Source of the DNA: Alcaligenes sp. SORT26
GTDB taxonomy: Bacteria; Pseudomonadota; Gammaproteobacteria; Burkholderiales; Burkholderiaceae_B
DNA length: 64,000 bases
Direction of reading: 5' to 3'
Assembly: GCF_017377875.1 (NCBI RefSeq)
Contig: NZ_CP070975.1
Span: 930,001 to 994,000, forward strand
Shown here: positions 19,002 through 27,415 of the stretch, piece by piece
Layout: each line of letters begins with the position of its first letter
How positions within the stretch are numbered: position 1 is the first letter of the stretch
Translations under genes and position numbers: made by a program
Notes under the pieces: generated by a model
Told to the model about the DNA's origin: nothing
The model's input: the letters and a program-made list of their open reading frames with translations, nothing else
Databases searched by the model: none

Positions 19002-19982
19002 ATGCAAGAAACTCGCCCCATCGACATGCAAGCGTTGCGGATCTTTCTGACCACGGCTCAGGACTGCAATATGTCCAAGGCCGCAGAACGACTGGGTATT
19101 ACCCAATCCGCCGTTTCTCAGTCCATACGCTTACTGGAGGAGAACTTTGGGACGCCCTTGCTGAACCGTTCGGCTCGGCCTTTGACCTTGACCGCCGCCG
19201 GTCTGACCTTGGTGAATAGAGGGACAACACTCTTGAACCAGGCCATGAACCTGCGCGGCTCCGTGATTGAAGCCAGCCAGGGAATCAAGCCTAATTTACG
19301 AGTCGGACTGGTGGACTCCTTTGCCGCCAGTTGCGGCACGCCCTTGGTTCAGGAGCTACTACGTGGCACCGCGCAGTTGTCAGTACGCACGGGTTTGACA
19401 CCCAATCTGGCCGAAGCGCTGGTACGGCGGGAACTGGATCTGGTGATCTCAACCCGCACACTGGATATAGAGGGAATAGGGAATCACTTTCTGATGTCGG
19501 AGCGATTTCTGGTCATTGCCCCCAAGGGGCTGGCTTTCCCATGTACCAGCATGGCGGACCTGGTCGCGCTGTCCAAGCAACTGCCATTAATCCGTTTTAA
19601 CGCCCAATCTCACTTGGGTACGCAAGTCGAGCGCTCCTTGCGTCAAGCAAGTATCAGCTCAGCCCGCCGTTTGGAAGTGGAAACAGCAGACACACTGACG
19701 TCCATGGTAGCGGGGGGAATTGGCTGGGCGATCACCACACCCTTGTGTCTGCTTCAAGGTGCTCGATCCGCAGGAGCCTTGCATTTGGGATTTGTTCCCG
19801 AGCTTAATGCCGAACGTCGGCTGTATCTCCACGTTCGCACAGGCGAATATGGTCAACTGGGCAAGGAAACCTTTGAGTTGGCAAGCACTATTTTGGGGAC
19901 GCATGCTCACGACGAGCTGCAAGCCATCAATCCCATTTTGCCGCAGTTGATCCAGCTTTATCCCTGGGTAGATGCTCCCTAA
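19002..19982 (+). CDS. LysR-type transcriptional regulator
   Basis: A 326-residue LysR protein. The helix-turn-helix is at about residues 10-65 (IFLTTAQDCNMSKAAERLG, then ITQSAVSQSIRLLEENFG), followed by the effector-binding domain. It ends 28 bases from the convergent end of the lyase-ProX-MFS operon, making that operon a plausible target even though the orientation is not the classical divergent one. The start may be ATG 19002 or the ATG eight codons later (MQALRIFL). The effector is unknown. Confidence 0.88.
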   Translation: MQETRPIDMQALRIFLTTAQDCNMSKAAERLGITQSAVSQSIRLLEENFGTPLLNRSARPLTLTAAGLTLVNRGTTLLNQAMNLRGSVIEASQGIKPNLRVGLVDSFAASCGTPLVQELLRGTAQLSVRTGLTPNLAEALVRRELDLVISTRTLDIEGIGNHFLMSERFLVIAPKGLAFPCTSMADLVALSKQLPLIRFNAQSHLGTQVERSLRQASISSARRLEVETADTLTSMVAGGIGWAITTPLCLLQGARSAGALHLGFVPELNAERRLYLHVRTGEYGQLGKETFELASTILGTHAHDELQAINPILPQLIQLYPWVDAP

Positions 19983-20010
19983 GCACACTTAGGGAGCCAC
20001 AATAACAGAA

Positions 20011-21420
20011 TCAAAACGCGGGTACGGAAGCCTTCTGGATTGCCTGCACAGCCTGTTCTCTAGACAGGACTCCGGACTCTTCAAGAATTTCCAACAAGGG
20101 GCGCTGCTCTACGACCGATTGGCGCGCCAGCTTGCTGACTTTGGCATAGCCCAATGTGGGCACCAAAGCCGTGGCGACAGCCATAGAACGCAATACATGG
20201 TTTTCATTGCGAGTACGATCCGCGCTGATGCCAGCCACACACAAAACATTAAAGCGTTGAATACCTTGGGTCAGCATATGGATACTGTCAAAAACCCGCG
20301 AAGCCACGACCGGCTCGAAATGGTTGATTTCCAGCTCACCATACTGCACTGCCTGTGCCACGGCCACATCATTACCCACGACTGCAAAGCTGAGCTGAAT
20401 CATAGCCATGGGTAGAACCGGATTCACCTTGCCCGGCATGATGGACGAACCGGCCTGGGCTTCTGGTAAACGCAACTCCCCTAAACCACCTGTCGGCCCG
20501 GAGGACAACAAGGTCAGATCCGCAGCGACCTTGGCCAGGGCCGTTGCGCAAGTCCGCAACTCGGCCGAGACTCGGGAGAAGGTATCCATGTTCTGCATGG
20601 CATCGAACGAATTATCCGGTGCCTGGTAGCGAACACCTGTCAGCGTCGCCAAATGGGTATACACCGCCGCACGATAACCTTCAGGGGCTCCAAAGCCCGT
20701 GCCAATCGCGGTACCGCCTAGAGGCAAGGTGCAGAGCTTTTCACGTACCCCCAACAGTTCAGCTTGCAAACGGTGCGCCAGAGCGGCATAGCCTTCAAAC
20801 ACATGGCCCAGTCGCATGGGTTGAGCGTCCTGCAAACAGGTGCGGCCCAGGTGCAGAATATCTGCAAACTCCGCAGCTTTCTGGCTGAAGGTCTGGCCCA
20901 GCTCGCCCACCGCATCAATCAAACCCGCTAGCATGTCATACGTCGCCATTTTCTGAGCGGACGGGTACGCATCATTGGTGGATTGAGAGCGATTGACGTG
21001 GTCATTCGGGTGCACCACCTCGTAAGAACCGACAGGTTTGCCCAGAATCTCCTGGGCTCGATTGGCGATCACCTCATTGAAGTTCATATTGGTGGACGTC
21101 CCACCCGAGCCTTCCATCAGATCCACAATCAGGGAATCAGCCAGTTTCCCATCCAGCAACTCCTGGCAGGCCTGCGCAATCGCATTGGCAATCTCGGGGC
21201 TGATTACACCGCAGTCCCGGTTGGCCAAGGCGGCTGCCCACTTCACCTGCGCAAAAGCCTGGATAAAAGCAGGGTAGTGGCCCACAGTTTGGGTCGAGAC
21301 GGACAAATTGTCCTTACCCCGTACGCTATTGACGCCGTAATACTTGCTGCAAGGAATGGATACCTGGCCCACGTAATCATTTTCAGTACGTACTGACTCA
21401 ACGTTAGAAGACACTTCCAT
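20011..21420 (-). CDS. Aspartase/fumarase-superfamily ammonia-lyase-like enzyme
   Basis: A 469-residue lyase related to aspartate ammonia-lyase. Family motifs are [53 protein letters not shown] and the SS-loop [15 protein letters not shown] (about 327-341). At the position of the fumarase/aspartase active-site loop GRT-(H/Q)-LQDA it has Cys (GRTCLQDAQPM, about residue 194), which is unusual and may indicate a different substrate. ATG 21420 is strongly supported by AGGAG five bases upstream; the longer frame is not. It is the last gene of an operon with a YbaK-like deacylase and an MFS importer, suggesting uptake and cleavage of an amino-acid-like compound. Aspartase proper is possible. Confidence 0.8.
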   Translation of the reverse strand: MEVSSNVESVRTENDYVGQVSIPCSKYYGVNSVRGKDNLSVSTQTVGHYPAFIQAFAQVKWAAALANRDCGVISPEIANAIAQACQELLDGKLADSLIVDLMEGSGGTSTNMNFNEVIANRAQEILGKPVGSYEVVHPNDHVNRSQSTNDAYPSAQKMATYDMLAGLIDAVGELGQTFSQKAAEFADILHLGRTCLQDAQPMRLGHVFEGYAALAHRLQAELLGVREKLCTLPLGGTAIGTGFGAPEGYRAAVYTHLATLTGVRYQAPDNSFDAMQNMDTFSRVSAELRTCATALAKVAADLTLLSSGPTGGLGELRLPEAQAGSSIMPGKVNPVLPMAMIQLSFAVVGNDVAVAQAVQYGELEINHFEPVVASRVFDSIHMLTQGIQRFNVLCVAGISADRTRNENHVLRSMAVATALVPTLGYAKVSKLARQSVVEQRPLLEILEESGVLSREQAVQAIQKASVPAF

Positions 21421-21508
21421 ATTTACTCCTACGATGCTGACAAGTGCTCCACCCACGACGGGCAGAGCACTCTGAACATCAATGTCCTGTTTTTTGAAAA
21501 AATCCCGG

Positions 21509-22084
21509 CTATGTACTGGCAGGGTGGGAGCGAGAGGGGATAGCGACCGTTTCCATCCGGTGGCCCGTCAGAACCAGGAATCGGCTGAAATCCTCTTGGC
21601 TGATAGAAACCGTGGCGGTATTGCGCAGCGGGTGAAATAGAAACTGGACTTCACCCGACAAGCTCGCATCCCACAGCAAACGGACTTTCTGCGCCTGGGC
21701 ATCTCCAACGAGTGCAAACGGACTCAAAGCCCCCGATGCCACCTGCAAAAGCTCGTGCATCTGTTCGGCAGGACATAGGGACAATCTGCCTGCCCCCATT
21801 AATTGCCCCAAGGCGGCCAGATCAATACTGGTCTCGGGCGCCAGCACCACCAGAAAGAAGACCCGGTTCTTCTTGTCTCGCACCAGCAAATTCTTGCAGC
21901 GGCGTCCGGACAAGGCGATGTTCAGTTCGGCGGAGTCCGCCATCGTAAACACGGCCGGGTGGTTGACCCGTTCAAACCCGATGCCTGCTTGCTCCAGATA
22001 GGCCAGCAAGGTCTCCTGCGTCCACTCTTCAAAGCCTTGGACGCTTTGCCATTCATGGGGGGCGAGAGGGTGGGTGTTAGACAT
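21509..22084 (-). CDS. YbaK/ProX-type aminoacyl-tRNA deacylase-like protein
   Basis: A 191-residue protein of the YbaK/ProX editing superfamily, closest by eye to the stand-alone prolyl-tRNA editing protein ProX, which hydrolyses Ala-tRNA(Pro). Recognisable parts are NHPAVFTMADSAELN, the catalytic-lysine region GRRCKNLLVRDKKNRVFFLVV and GSxSPFALV-like ALSPFALVGDAQ. It overlaps the end of the MFS gene by eight bases, so translation is coupled, and the lyase gene follows 88 bases on. An editing enzyme inside a transport and lyase operon is unexpected; it may protect tRNA from a toxic amino-acid analogue that the operon handles. Confidence 0.82.
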   Translation of the reverse strand: MSNTHPLAPHEWQSVQGFEEWTQETLLAYLEQAGIGFERVNHPAVFTMADSAELNIALSGRRCKNLLVRDKKNRVFFLVVLAPETSIDLAALGQLMGAGRLSLCPAEQMHELLQVASGALSPFALVGDAQAQKVRLLWDASLSGEVQFLFHPLRNTATVSISQEDFSRFLVLTGHRMETVAIPSRSHPAST

Positions 22085-23393
22085 CAGCCAATCTCATGCG
22101 CGATGTTTCAGGGGCCCACAGATACGAGACCAAAGCACCGAAGAGCAGGACGACGACACACGCTCCCAGAGCAATGGAAACCCCATGGTTTTGAACAATA
22201 CTGGGCAGCAGGAAGGTACTGATGGCTGCACCAAAACGACTGGTCGCGGTAGCAAAACCCACACCCGTGCCACGCAGATGCGTCGGGAACAGCTCAGGTG
22301 GGTAAATAAATTCCAGATTGGCCGAGGCCGACAGAATCAAGGCAAACAGGGCAAACGCGATAATCACTCCCGTCGAGTCCAGCACACCGGCCGCCATCAC
22401 AGACAAGACCGCGGCACCAGCAATGAACGTACCGATCAGAAAGGAGCGGCGCGCAATTCGGTCTACCACCATGGTCCCGATGACCGCACCCAGAAGCAGG
22501 AAGGCGTTATAGGTCAGACCACCGACATACTTGTCTGTCACATTGAGCGACTCAAGGATCTTGGGCAAGAAGGTGCCCAGAGCGAAGTAGGGAATCACCT
22601 GGCAAGCATAGAAGATGCCACCCACTGCCGTGTTCTTGCGCCATTTCTTGGAAAACAGCTCTTTCCATTCCCCGCCTGTTTTTTGCGGTACAGGACCAGC
22701 CTCCGGCAACACGATGCCATCGCCCAGTTTTTTGCGAACAATCTCCTGCGCTTCTTGTATTCGACCCTTGCGGATCAGCCACAGCGGCGACTCCGGCACG
22801 CCCAGTCGGAATACAAAGATCAGCAAGGCCGGTACAGCGCTAACCACCAACATATAACGCCACGCATCAGGCCCCAGATCACGCAGCAAAAAACCGGCTG
22901 CATAGGAGCAGGCATAGCCAGCCACCCAGGCAATCGCCATGATGCTCAACAAGCGACCCCGAAAACGCACGGGCGAGAGCTCGGTCAACAGCGCTTTACT
23001 GACCACATAGTCAAAGCCCAGCACCACACCCAGAGCAAAACGCAACAAGAGCATTTGCCAGGCTTCGGTGACAAAAAACTGGGCAATCGAGAGCACGGCG
23101 GCAAACAGCATGTCCCATGCAAAAATCTTGCGTCGACCCACACGGTCCACAATCACGCCCGATACCAGGCTACCCAGGAACAGCCCCGCCAAGGCCGCCG
23201 CTCCCAACAAACCCATCCAGACGGCATTCAGGTTCAGCGGTACTGCCGCCAGGGCAATGGCCAAACCAATAATTCCCAGCTCAAAACCATCTGCAAACTG
23301 CCCTCCGCAGGCTGTCGACCCCACACGAAGGTGAAAGCGCCGAAACGGCACATTCTCAAATTGGGTCATCTGACCCGACATGGACCCACTCAT
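22077..23393 (-). CDS. MFS transporter, sugar/organic-acid symporter type
   Basis: A 438-residue, 12-helix inner-membrane transporter. The loop 2-3 signature GVIVDRVGRRKIFAWDM and the central-loop motif PESPLWLIRKGRIQEAQ place it in the sugar porter/metabolite:H+ symporter part of the superfamily (ShiA, NiaP and related). The ATG at 23393 has AGGAG seven bases upstream. It is the first gene of the operon with the ProX-like protein and the lyase, so it likely imports the lyase substrate. Confidence 0.88.
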   Translation of the reverse strand: MSGSMSGQMTQFENVPFRRFHLRVGSTACGGQFADGFELGIIGLAIALAAVPLNLNAVWMGLLGAAALAGLFLGSLVSGVIVDRVGRRKIFAWDMLFAAVLSIAQFFVTEAWQMLLLRFALGVVLGFDYVVSKALLTELSPVRFRGRLLSIMAIAWVAGYACSYAAGFLLRDLGPDAWRYMLVVSAVPALLIFVFRLGVPESPLWLIRKGRIQEAQEIVRKKLGDGIVLPEAGPVPQKTGGEWKELFSKKWRKNTAVGGIFYACQVIPYFALGTFLPKILESLNVTDKYVGGLTYNAFLLLGAVIGTMVVDRIARRSFLIGTFIAGAAVLSVMAAGVLDSTGVIIAFALFALILSASANLEFIYPPELFPTHLRGTGVGFATATSRFGAAISTFLLPSIVQNHGVSIALGACVVVLLFGALVSYLWAPETSRMRLADV

Positions 23394-23817
23394 ATTTTGT
23401 CTCCTCTATTTGCGACTAAGCAGTAGTAGGAGCGCATTGTAGGCAGCATAAGAAGCAGAAAGAATGATGAATTGGATAGTATTAATTTATTTTATAGTTA
23501 ATCCGGAGCGGCACTTATCAAGGATAGTCATAGCGATTCCAATTCTAAAAATTAGACTGTTCCGGAGCACCTAGGTACATGTACTCGCCGCCCAACCGCA
23601 GGATCGCCACCCTACACGCCATTTAAAACCTGTCGTTTTAAAGACAGGCCTATTTATTCTTATTTCCAACTGGGGTGAAGTACGTCTGGTAAAGACCTGC
23701 AGTCACGCAGCTAAACTGCAAGCGTAAAAAATGCCGTCCACAGGGCGGCATTTTCTTTGAACGGAAAGGCCCGCATCCGCTCTGGATTCAGGCCTGTCCC
23801 GTTCTGTGCCTCATCAA
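23394..23817. other. Intergenic region with operon promoter and terminator
   Basis: The 424 bases contain no convincing gene. The AT-rich part next to 23393 (about 23440-23520) presumably holds the promoter of the MFS-ProX-lyase operon. Two copies of TCCGGAGC-like sequence (near 23501 and 23561) and the ten-base palindrome GTACATGTAC (near 23575) are visible, as is a small CCTGTC ... GACAGG hairpin near 23628. No tRNA or riboswitch was recognised. Confidence 0.4.
23726..23757 (-). terminator. Terminator downstream of the YtoQ-like gene
   Basis: Stem AAAATGCCG / CGGCATTTT, extended by a wobble pair, with A-run and T-run on both sides. It is located 60 bases past the stop of the ytoQ-like gene on the minus strand. 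Confidence 0.75.
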
Positions 23818-24258
23818 TCAGGCTTTCAAGGTATAGCGCAGGATTTCCACGATTTGCTCGGGTGATGTCGCCCAGGCTTGTGCGCTGGCATCGACTTCCT
23901 TCAAAGGATGGATGATGTCTTCGGCATGCAAAGTCACATACGGTTTGCCCAAGGCCGCACAGAAACCGGCGTCAAAAGCGGCATTCCACTGCTTGTACTT
24001 GTCCCCAAAGCGAACCACCACCAAATCAGCTTGCTCAATCAAGGTCCGGGTACGGATAGCATTGATTTTGGAGGATTTGTGATCACGCCAGAAGCCCTCA
24101 CTGGCCGGACCCAGGTGATCGCCTGCCGCATCGCTGGCATCGTGGTCGGTTACTGGGCTGGTAAAACAGATATCCAGTCCTGCTGCCTTTGCACCCTGAG
24201 CAATCTGCTCGCGCCAATCCGTGTGAATTTCGCCGGACAGATAAACGGTGTAAGTCAT
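23818..24258 (-). CDS. YtoQ-family protein (nucleoside deoxyribosyltransferase-like fold)
   Basis: A 146-residue cytosolic protein matching the YtoQ family: MTYTVYLSGEIHTDWREQI at the start, FTSPVTDHDASDA and later ADLVVVRFGDKYKQWNAAFDAG. The family is distantly related to nucleoside 2-deoxyribosyltransferases but has no established reaction. The ATG at 24258 is preferred because GGAGTG precedes it and the family starts at this point; the ORF could be extended 18 residues through a terminator hairpin, which is unlikely to be translated. Confidence 0.8.
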   Translation of the reverse strand: MTYTVYLSGEIHTDWREQIAQGAKAAGLDICFTSPVTDHDASDAAGDHLGPASEGFWRDHKSSKINAIRTRTLIEQADLVVVRFGDKYKQWNAAFDAGFCAALGKPYVTLHAEDIIHPLKEVDASAQAWATSPEQIVEILRYTLKA

Positions 24259-24276
24259 TACGCACTCCATAAAGAA

Positions 24277-24309
24277 AAAGCCGGGCGCCTTTCCAACAGG
24301 CGCCCGGCG
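24277..24309 (-). terminator. GC-rich hairpin with T-run directly before the ytoQ ribosome site
   Basis: Stem GCCGGGCGCC / GGCGCCCGGC on the minus strand, followed by TTTTTCTTT and then the ribosome site and ATG of the ytoQ-like gene. It terminates the upstream cyclase transcript or acts as an attenuator for ytoQ. Confidence 0.85.
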
Positions 24310-24430
24310 CATTCAAACCTGGCTAACAGTAGCATATTGAGCGGTGTCTGATAGCAGCCAAACGCTATAGCCTTTATCAAAACCTGTCGCAACGCAGGCC
24401 TTTTAGCGGGCCATTGAGCTCGGTACTTTC

Positions 24431-25456
24431 TTAGCGAAGTGGAATGGCGACGGGGCGCAAGGGAGCGGCATCACCACCTCGGATTTTCAGCGGACCACCA
24501 ATAAAGGCAAACTCGTAGACCTTGTCCTTGGACAATTCGTCCAGCGCGATCAACTCAATAATCGGGGCTCCCTGTTGGGCCAGCAGATAGGTGTGCAAAG
24601 GCACGTAGTCGTCCTGAACTTCAGACGGGAAGGTCTCAAAGCTCAAGTTGTCTGCACCTACGATCATGGCGCCGCCTTCCTCAACCAGATAACGGGCCGC
24701 ATCCAGACCCATGCCGGGAGGGGCATTCATATAGGCTTTGGGGTCATTGAACAGCTTCATGCGCCCTGTGCGAATCAGCACAATATCGCCTTCTTTCAGT
24801 ACCGTTTTTTGACGGGCCAGGGCATCTTTCAAATCCTGGCGGGTAATGCGGTATTGGTCGGGCAACATCTCTACGCCTTTGGCAGCCGCCACGTCGATCA
24901 GAACACCTCGGGCGATTAAGGGCGGAAATTTCTCGATGCCGGTACGGTTCCAGCCACGATCACCCAGATGTTCATCCGCCTTGAATCCGTTCCAGATTTT
25001 TCCATGAATACCGAAGTGGTTCAGCGCATCGATATGCGTGCCCGTATGGCTGTACATGGAGAAAGCCGTACCGGTATAGCTACGAACGGTGTTCATGTCT
25101 TTACCCACGCCCATTGGGTCATCGACTTCCGTACCGCGTGGGGTATGGGTCATCCAGAATTGATAATGCGGGTCGCCCGCATCTTGCCAGCTTGGCATGC
25201 CCAAATAATAGTCAGTGGCCAAGTCATACACTTTCGAGCCATCCAGACGAGCCAGAATGGCAGCGCGAGAGGCTGGGGTAATCAGGTTGAGGCGACCAAT
25301 TTCATCGTCCGGCCCCCAGGGGCTGATACCCACTTCCTGCCCACTCAAAGACGGGGCAGTACTGGTCTGCGGAACAGAATGAGCTAAAGAGACGCTGAGG
25401 CTACTTGCACCAACCAGCAACAAACCGAGCAAACGGTGAGAGAAACGAATAGACAT
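24431..25456 (-). CDS. Exported cyclase-family hydrolase (kynurenine formamidase-like)
   Basis: A 341-residue protein with a signal peptide (about 26 residues, ending SLAHS). The core carries the metal-binding motif HTGTHIDALNHF (HxGTHxD), typical of the cyclase/arylformamidase family, and the later block GDIVLIRTGRMKL. Members hydrolyse cyclic or formylated aromatic compounds using Mn or Zn; the exported, longer forms have no fixed substrate. It is probably co-transcribed with the DsbA-like gene upstream (51 bases between them). Confidence 0.85.
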   Translation of the reverse strand: MSIRFSHRLLGLLLVGASSLSVSLAHSVPQTSTAPSLSGQEVGISPWGPDDEIGRLNLITPASRAAILARLDGSKVYDLATDYYLGMPSWQDAGDPHYQFWMTHTPRGTEVDDPMGVGKDMNTVRSYTGTAFSMYSHTGTHIDALNHFGIHGKIWNGFKADEHLGDRGWNRTGIEKFPPLIARGVLIDVAAAKGVEMLPDQYRITRQDLKDALARQKTVLKEGDIVLIRTGRMKLFNDPKAYMNAPPGMGLDAARYLVEEGGAMIVGADNLSFETFPSEVQDDYVPLHTYLLAQQGAPIIELIALDELSKDKVYEFAFIGGPLKIRGGDAAPLRPVAIPLR

Positions 25457-25506
25457 GGGGTGTCCTTGTAAGGAAGGGGATATAAGAAGAAAAAGGGGGA
25501 GACCGT

Positions 25507-26223
25507 TTACAGCAGTGCTTGCAAACGGCTTTTAAGAAGATCGGCAGATTGGGTCTGCAGACGCGCCAGCACCTGGCCCGTCTTGGGAGAGGAAACCAGC
25601 AAGGTGGGAATAGAACGGATGCCAAGCCGTGCCGCTTCGCTGCGGTCCGCCTGCACCCGTTGATGAGCAAGTTCACTGTCCATGGCGCTCAAAAAGGCAG
25701 CACCGTCAAAACCTTGGGCGACAGCAAGAGCCAGCAAGGTATCAAGATCACCAATATTGCGGCTGTCTTTCAAATGAGCGCCTTGCACCGCATCGAAGTA
25801 ATCCCAATGGCCTTTATCTCCCGCCAGCAAATGCGCTGCCTGGCAGGCCAATGCGGACAACATGCCATTGGGGTACTCGAAACTTTGCGCCCGCATGCCG
25901 TCGATATTGATGGATTGGGAATCATCCTGTTGAGCGCAGGCGGCCCAGTGCCCAAGGATTTCGTGTTTGGCACGTTCCATGGAGCCAAAAGCCTGCACCA
26001 TCTGCTCGCGGCTGTCTTGCAGCACAAAAGTATGGTGGCGAACGGGAATCCCCAGTTCAGCAGCAACCTGGCGTAGCCGAGGAGACATGACATAACACCA
26101 TCCGCAGACGGCATCATGAAAGAAATCAATAATCAGAGGGCTAAGAAGAGGAGCAGACGCAGCGGTGCCGGTAGCGGCGATGTCCGGGGAACCCGTCTTG
26201 TCATTCTGTGTTTGAAGCAGCAT
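25507..26223 (-). CDS. DsbA-family thioredoxin-fold protein
   Basis: A 238-residue protein with the thioredoxin-like active site CGWC (about residues 40-43, in DAVCGWCYVMSPRL) and the cis-proline loop RSIPTLLV. A helical insertion lies between. It lacks a clear signal peptide, since the first 30 residues are polar, so it probably acts in the cytosol like FrnE-type or 2-hydroxychromene-2-carboxylate isomerase-like members. The ribosome site AAGGACA precedes the ATG. The neighbouring exported cyclase and LysR genes on the same strand suggest a small catabolic or stress unit. Confidence 0.85.
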   Translation of the reverse strand: MLLQTQNDKTGSPDIAATGTAASAPLLSPLIIDFFHDAVCGWCYVMSPRLRQVAAELGIPVRHHTFVLQDSREQMVQAFGSMERAKHEILGHWAACAQQDDSQSINIDGMRAQSFEYPNGMLSALACQAAHLLAGDKGHWDYFDAVQGAHLKDSRNIGDLDTLLALAVAQGFDGAAFLSAMDSELAHQRVQADRSEAARLGIRSIPTLLVSSPKTGQVLARLQTQSADLLKSRLQALL

Positions 26224-26325
26224 TGTGATGTCCTTGTAATATGGTCATCACAATAGCAATCCCAAGGGCTGGGAATAAGCACGTGGCGGTGCAAACAGTT
26301 TTTACTGTGGGTTTAGAAAACCTGC

Positions 26326-27258
26326 TCAGGAAGCTGTGGACATGGCGGCAGGCAAGCGTTCCGCCAGATAATCCACAAAGGCTTTGACCTTGGGCTGCAA
26401 GTGCCGATTGGTTGGATAGACGGCATAGATATGGCGGGGTTCATTGACGAAGTCGGGCAAGATACGCTGCAACTGCCCGTTGGCGATAGCGGGGTCCGCC
26501 AGAAAAGACGGTAAAGCGCCGATACCCAAGCCTGCAATCAGAAAATCCCGCAGCATCAGGCTGTTATTGACCTGGCTATGTTCACCTGCAAACAGCAGCG
26601 CGGTATGGCTTTGAAGAGGGCTGGGTGTGCTGTTTTCAAAATCGCTATCAAACACTATGCCTTGGGTATGGGCCAGGCTGTAGCTGATCATTTGGTGCGC
26701 GCGCAGATCCTGAAGTGTCTGTGGTTCGCCATGCTGCTTCAAATACACAGGCGCCGCACACAGCTTTTGTTCAAGCGTGGCCAAGCGGCGGGCGATCAAA
26801 GTGGAGTCGTCCAGACTGCTGCGCAAGCGCACGGACATATCAAAGCCATGCGCCACAGCATCCACGATGCGGTCCTCCATCACCAGCTCCAGCTTCAAAT
26901 CCGGGTACTGGCGCAGAAAGTCCGTAATAAGCGGAGAGAGAACACTAAGCGCAAAAGACAAGGGGGCATTCACGCGCAGGGTGCCTGCCACCCGCTGCGA
27001 TTGCTGTTTCACCGAACGCTCCAAAGCGTCCAGCTCATCCAGTATCCGACAGCATTCTGCGTAATAACTGCGGCCTGTTTCCGTCAGGCTCATGCTGCGC
27101 GTGGTGCGCTGAATAAGCACCGTATCCAGATGGGCTTCCAGTGTCCGCAATTGCTTGCTAAGGCCTGCTGCCGATATCCCTAAATCCTCGGCCGCTTTGG
27201 CCAGCCCGCCCAATTCGACAATCCGTCGAAACGTGCGCATGACATTAAAAGTGTCCAT
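26326..27258 (-). CDS. LysR-type transcriptional regulator
   Basis: A 310-residue LysR protein starting MDTFNVMRTFRRIVELGG; the recognition helix region is LAKAAEDLGISAAGLSKQL. The wing and linker TTRSMSLTETGRSYYAECC are typical of the CrgA-like branch. It lies upstream of the DsbA-like and cyclase genes on the same strand and may control them. The longer open frame adds 18 N-terminal residues with no resemblance to the family. Confidence 0.88.
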   Translation of the reverse strand: MDTFNVMRTFRRIVELGGLAKAAEDLGISAAGLSKQLRTLEAHLDTVLIQRTTRSMSLTETGRSYYAECCRILDELDALERSVKQQSQRVAGTLRVNAPLSFALSVLSPLITDFLRQYPDLKLELVMEDRIVDAVAHGFDMSVRLRSSLDDSTLIARRLATLEQKLCAAPVYLKQHGEPQTLQDLRAHQMISYSLAHTQGIVFDSDFENSTPSPLQSHTALLFAGEHSQVNNSLMLRDFLIAGLGIGALPSFLADPAIANGQLQRILPDFVNEPRHIYAVYPTNRHLQPKVKAFVDYLAERLPAAMSTAS

Positions 27259-27415
27259 AAGGGATGTGTACTCCAAGGGTCGGCGATAGCAGGATCTTCC
27301 TGTGACTACCACGGCTGGGAACAGAAGTACCGCGCCGGGAGTCGTATCCTACCGCATTGTGGCCCGGCTCCGGTGCCTGCTTTTTTGATGAAGAAGCTGG
27401 CGTAGGGACGGCGCC

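Noticed and set aside
22074..23426. A 450-codon open frame on the plus strand
   Set aside because: It lies exactly opposite the MFS transporter gene, and its translation is low-complexity with many His, Gln, Arg and Thr residues. It is an antisense shadow of a GC-biased gene.
23560..23720. Possible tRNA or riboswitch in the 23.4-23.8 kb gap
   Set aside because: Several short stems are present, but no cloverleaf with TTC-loop and CCA-type acceptor, and no recognisable riboswitch core.
24259..24312. N-terminal extension of the ytoQ-like protein
   Set aside because: The 18 extra codons would be read from a GC-rich terminator stem, and the family starts at the downstream ATG, which has a good ribosome site.
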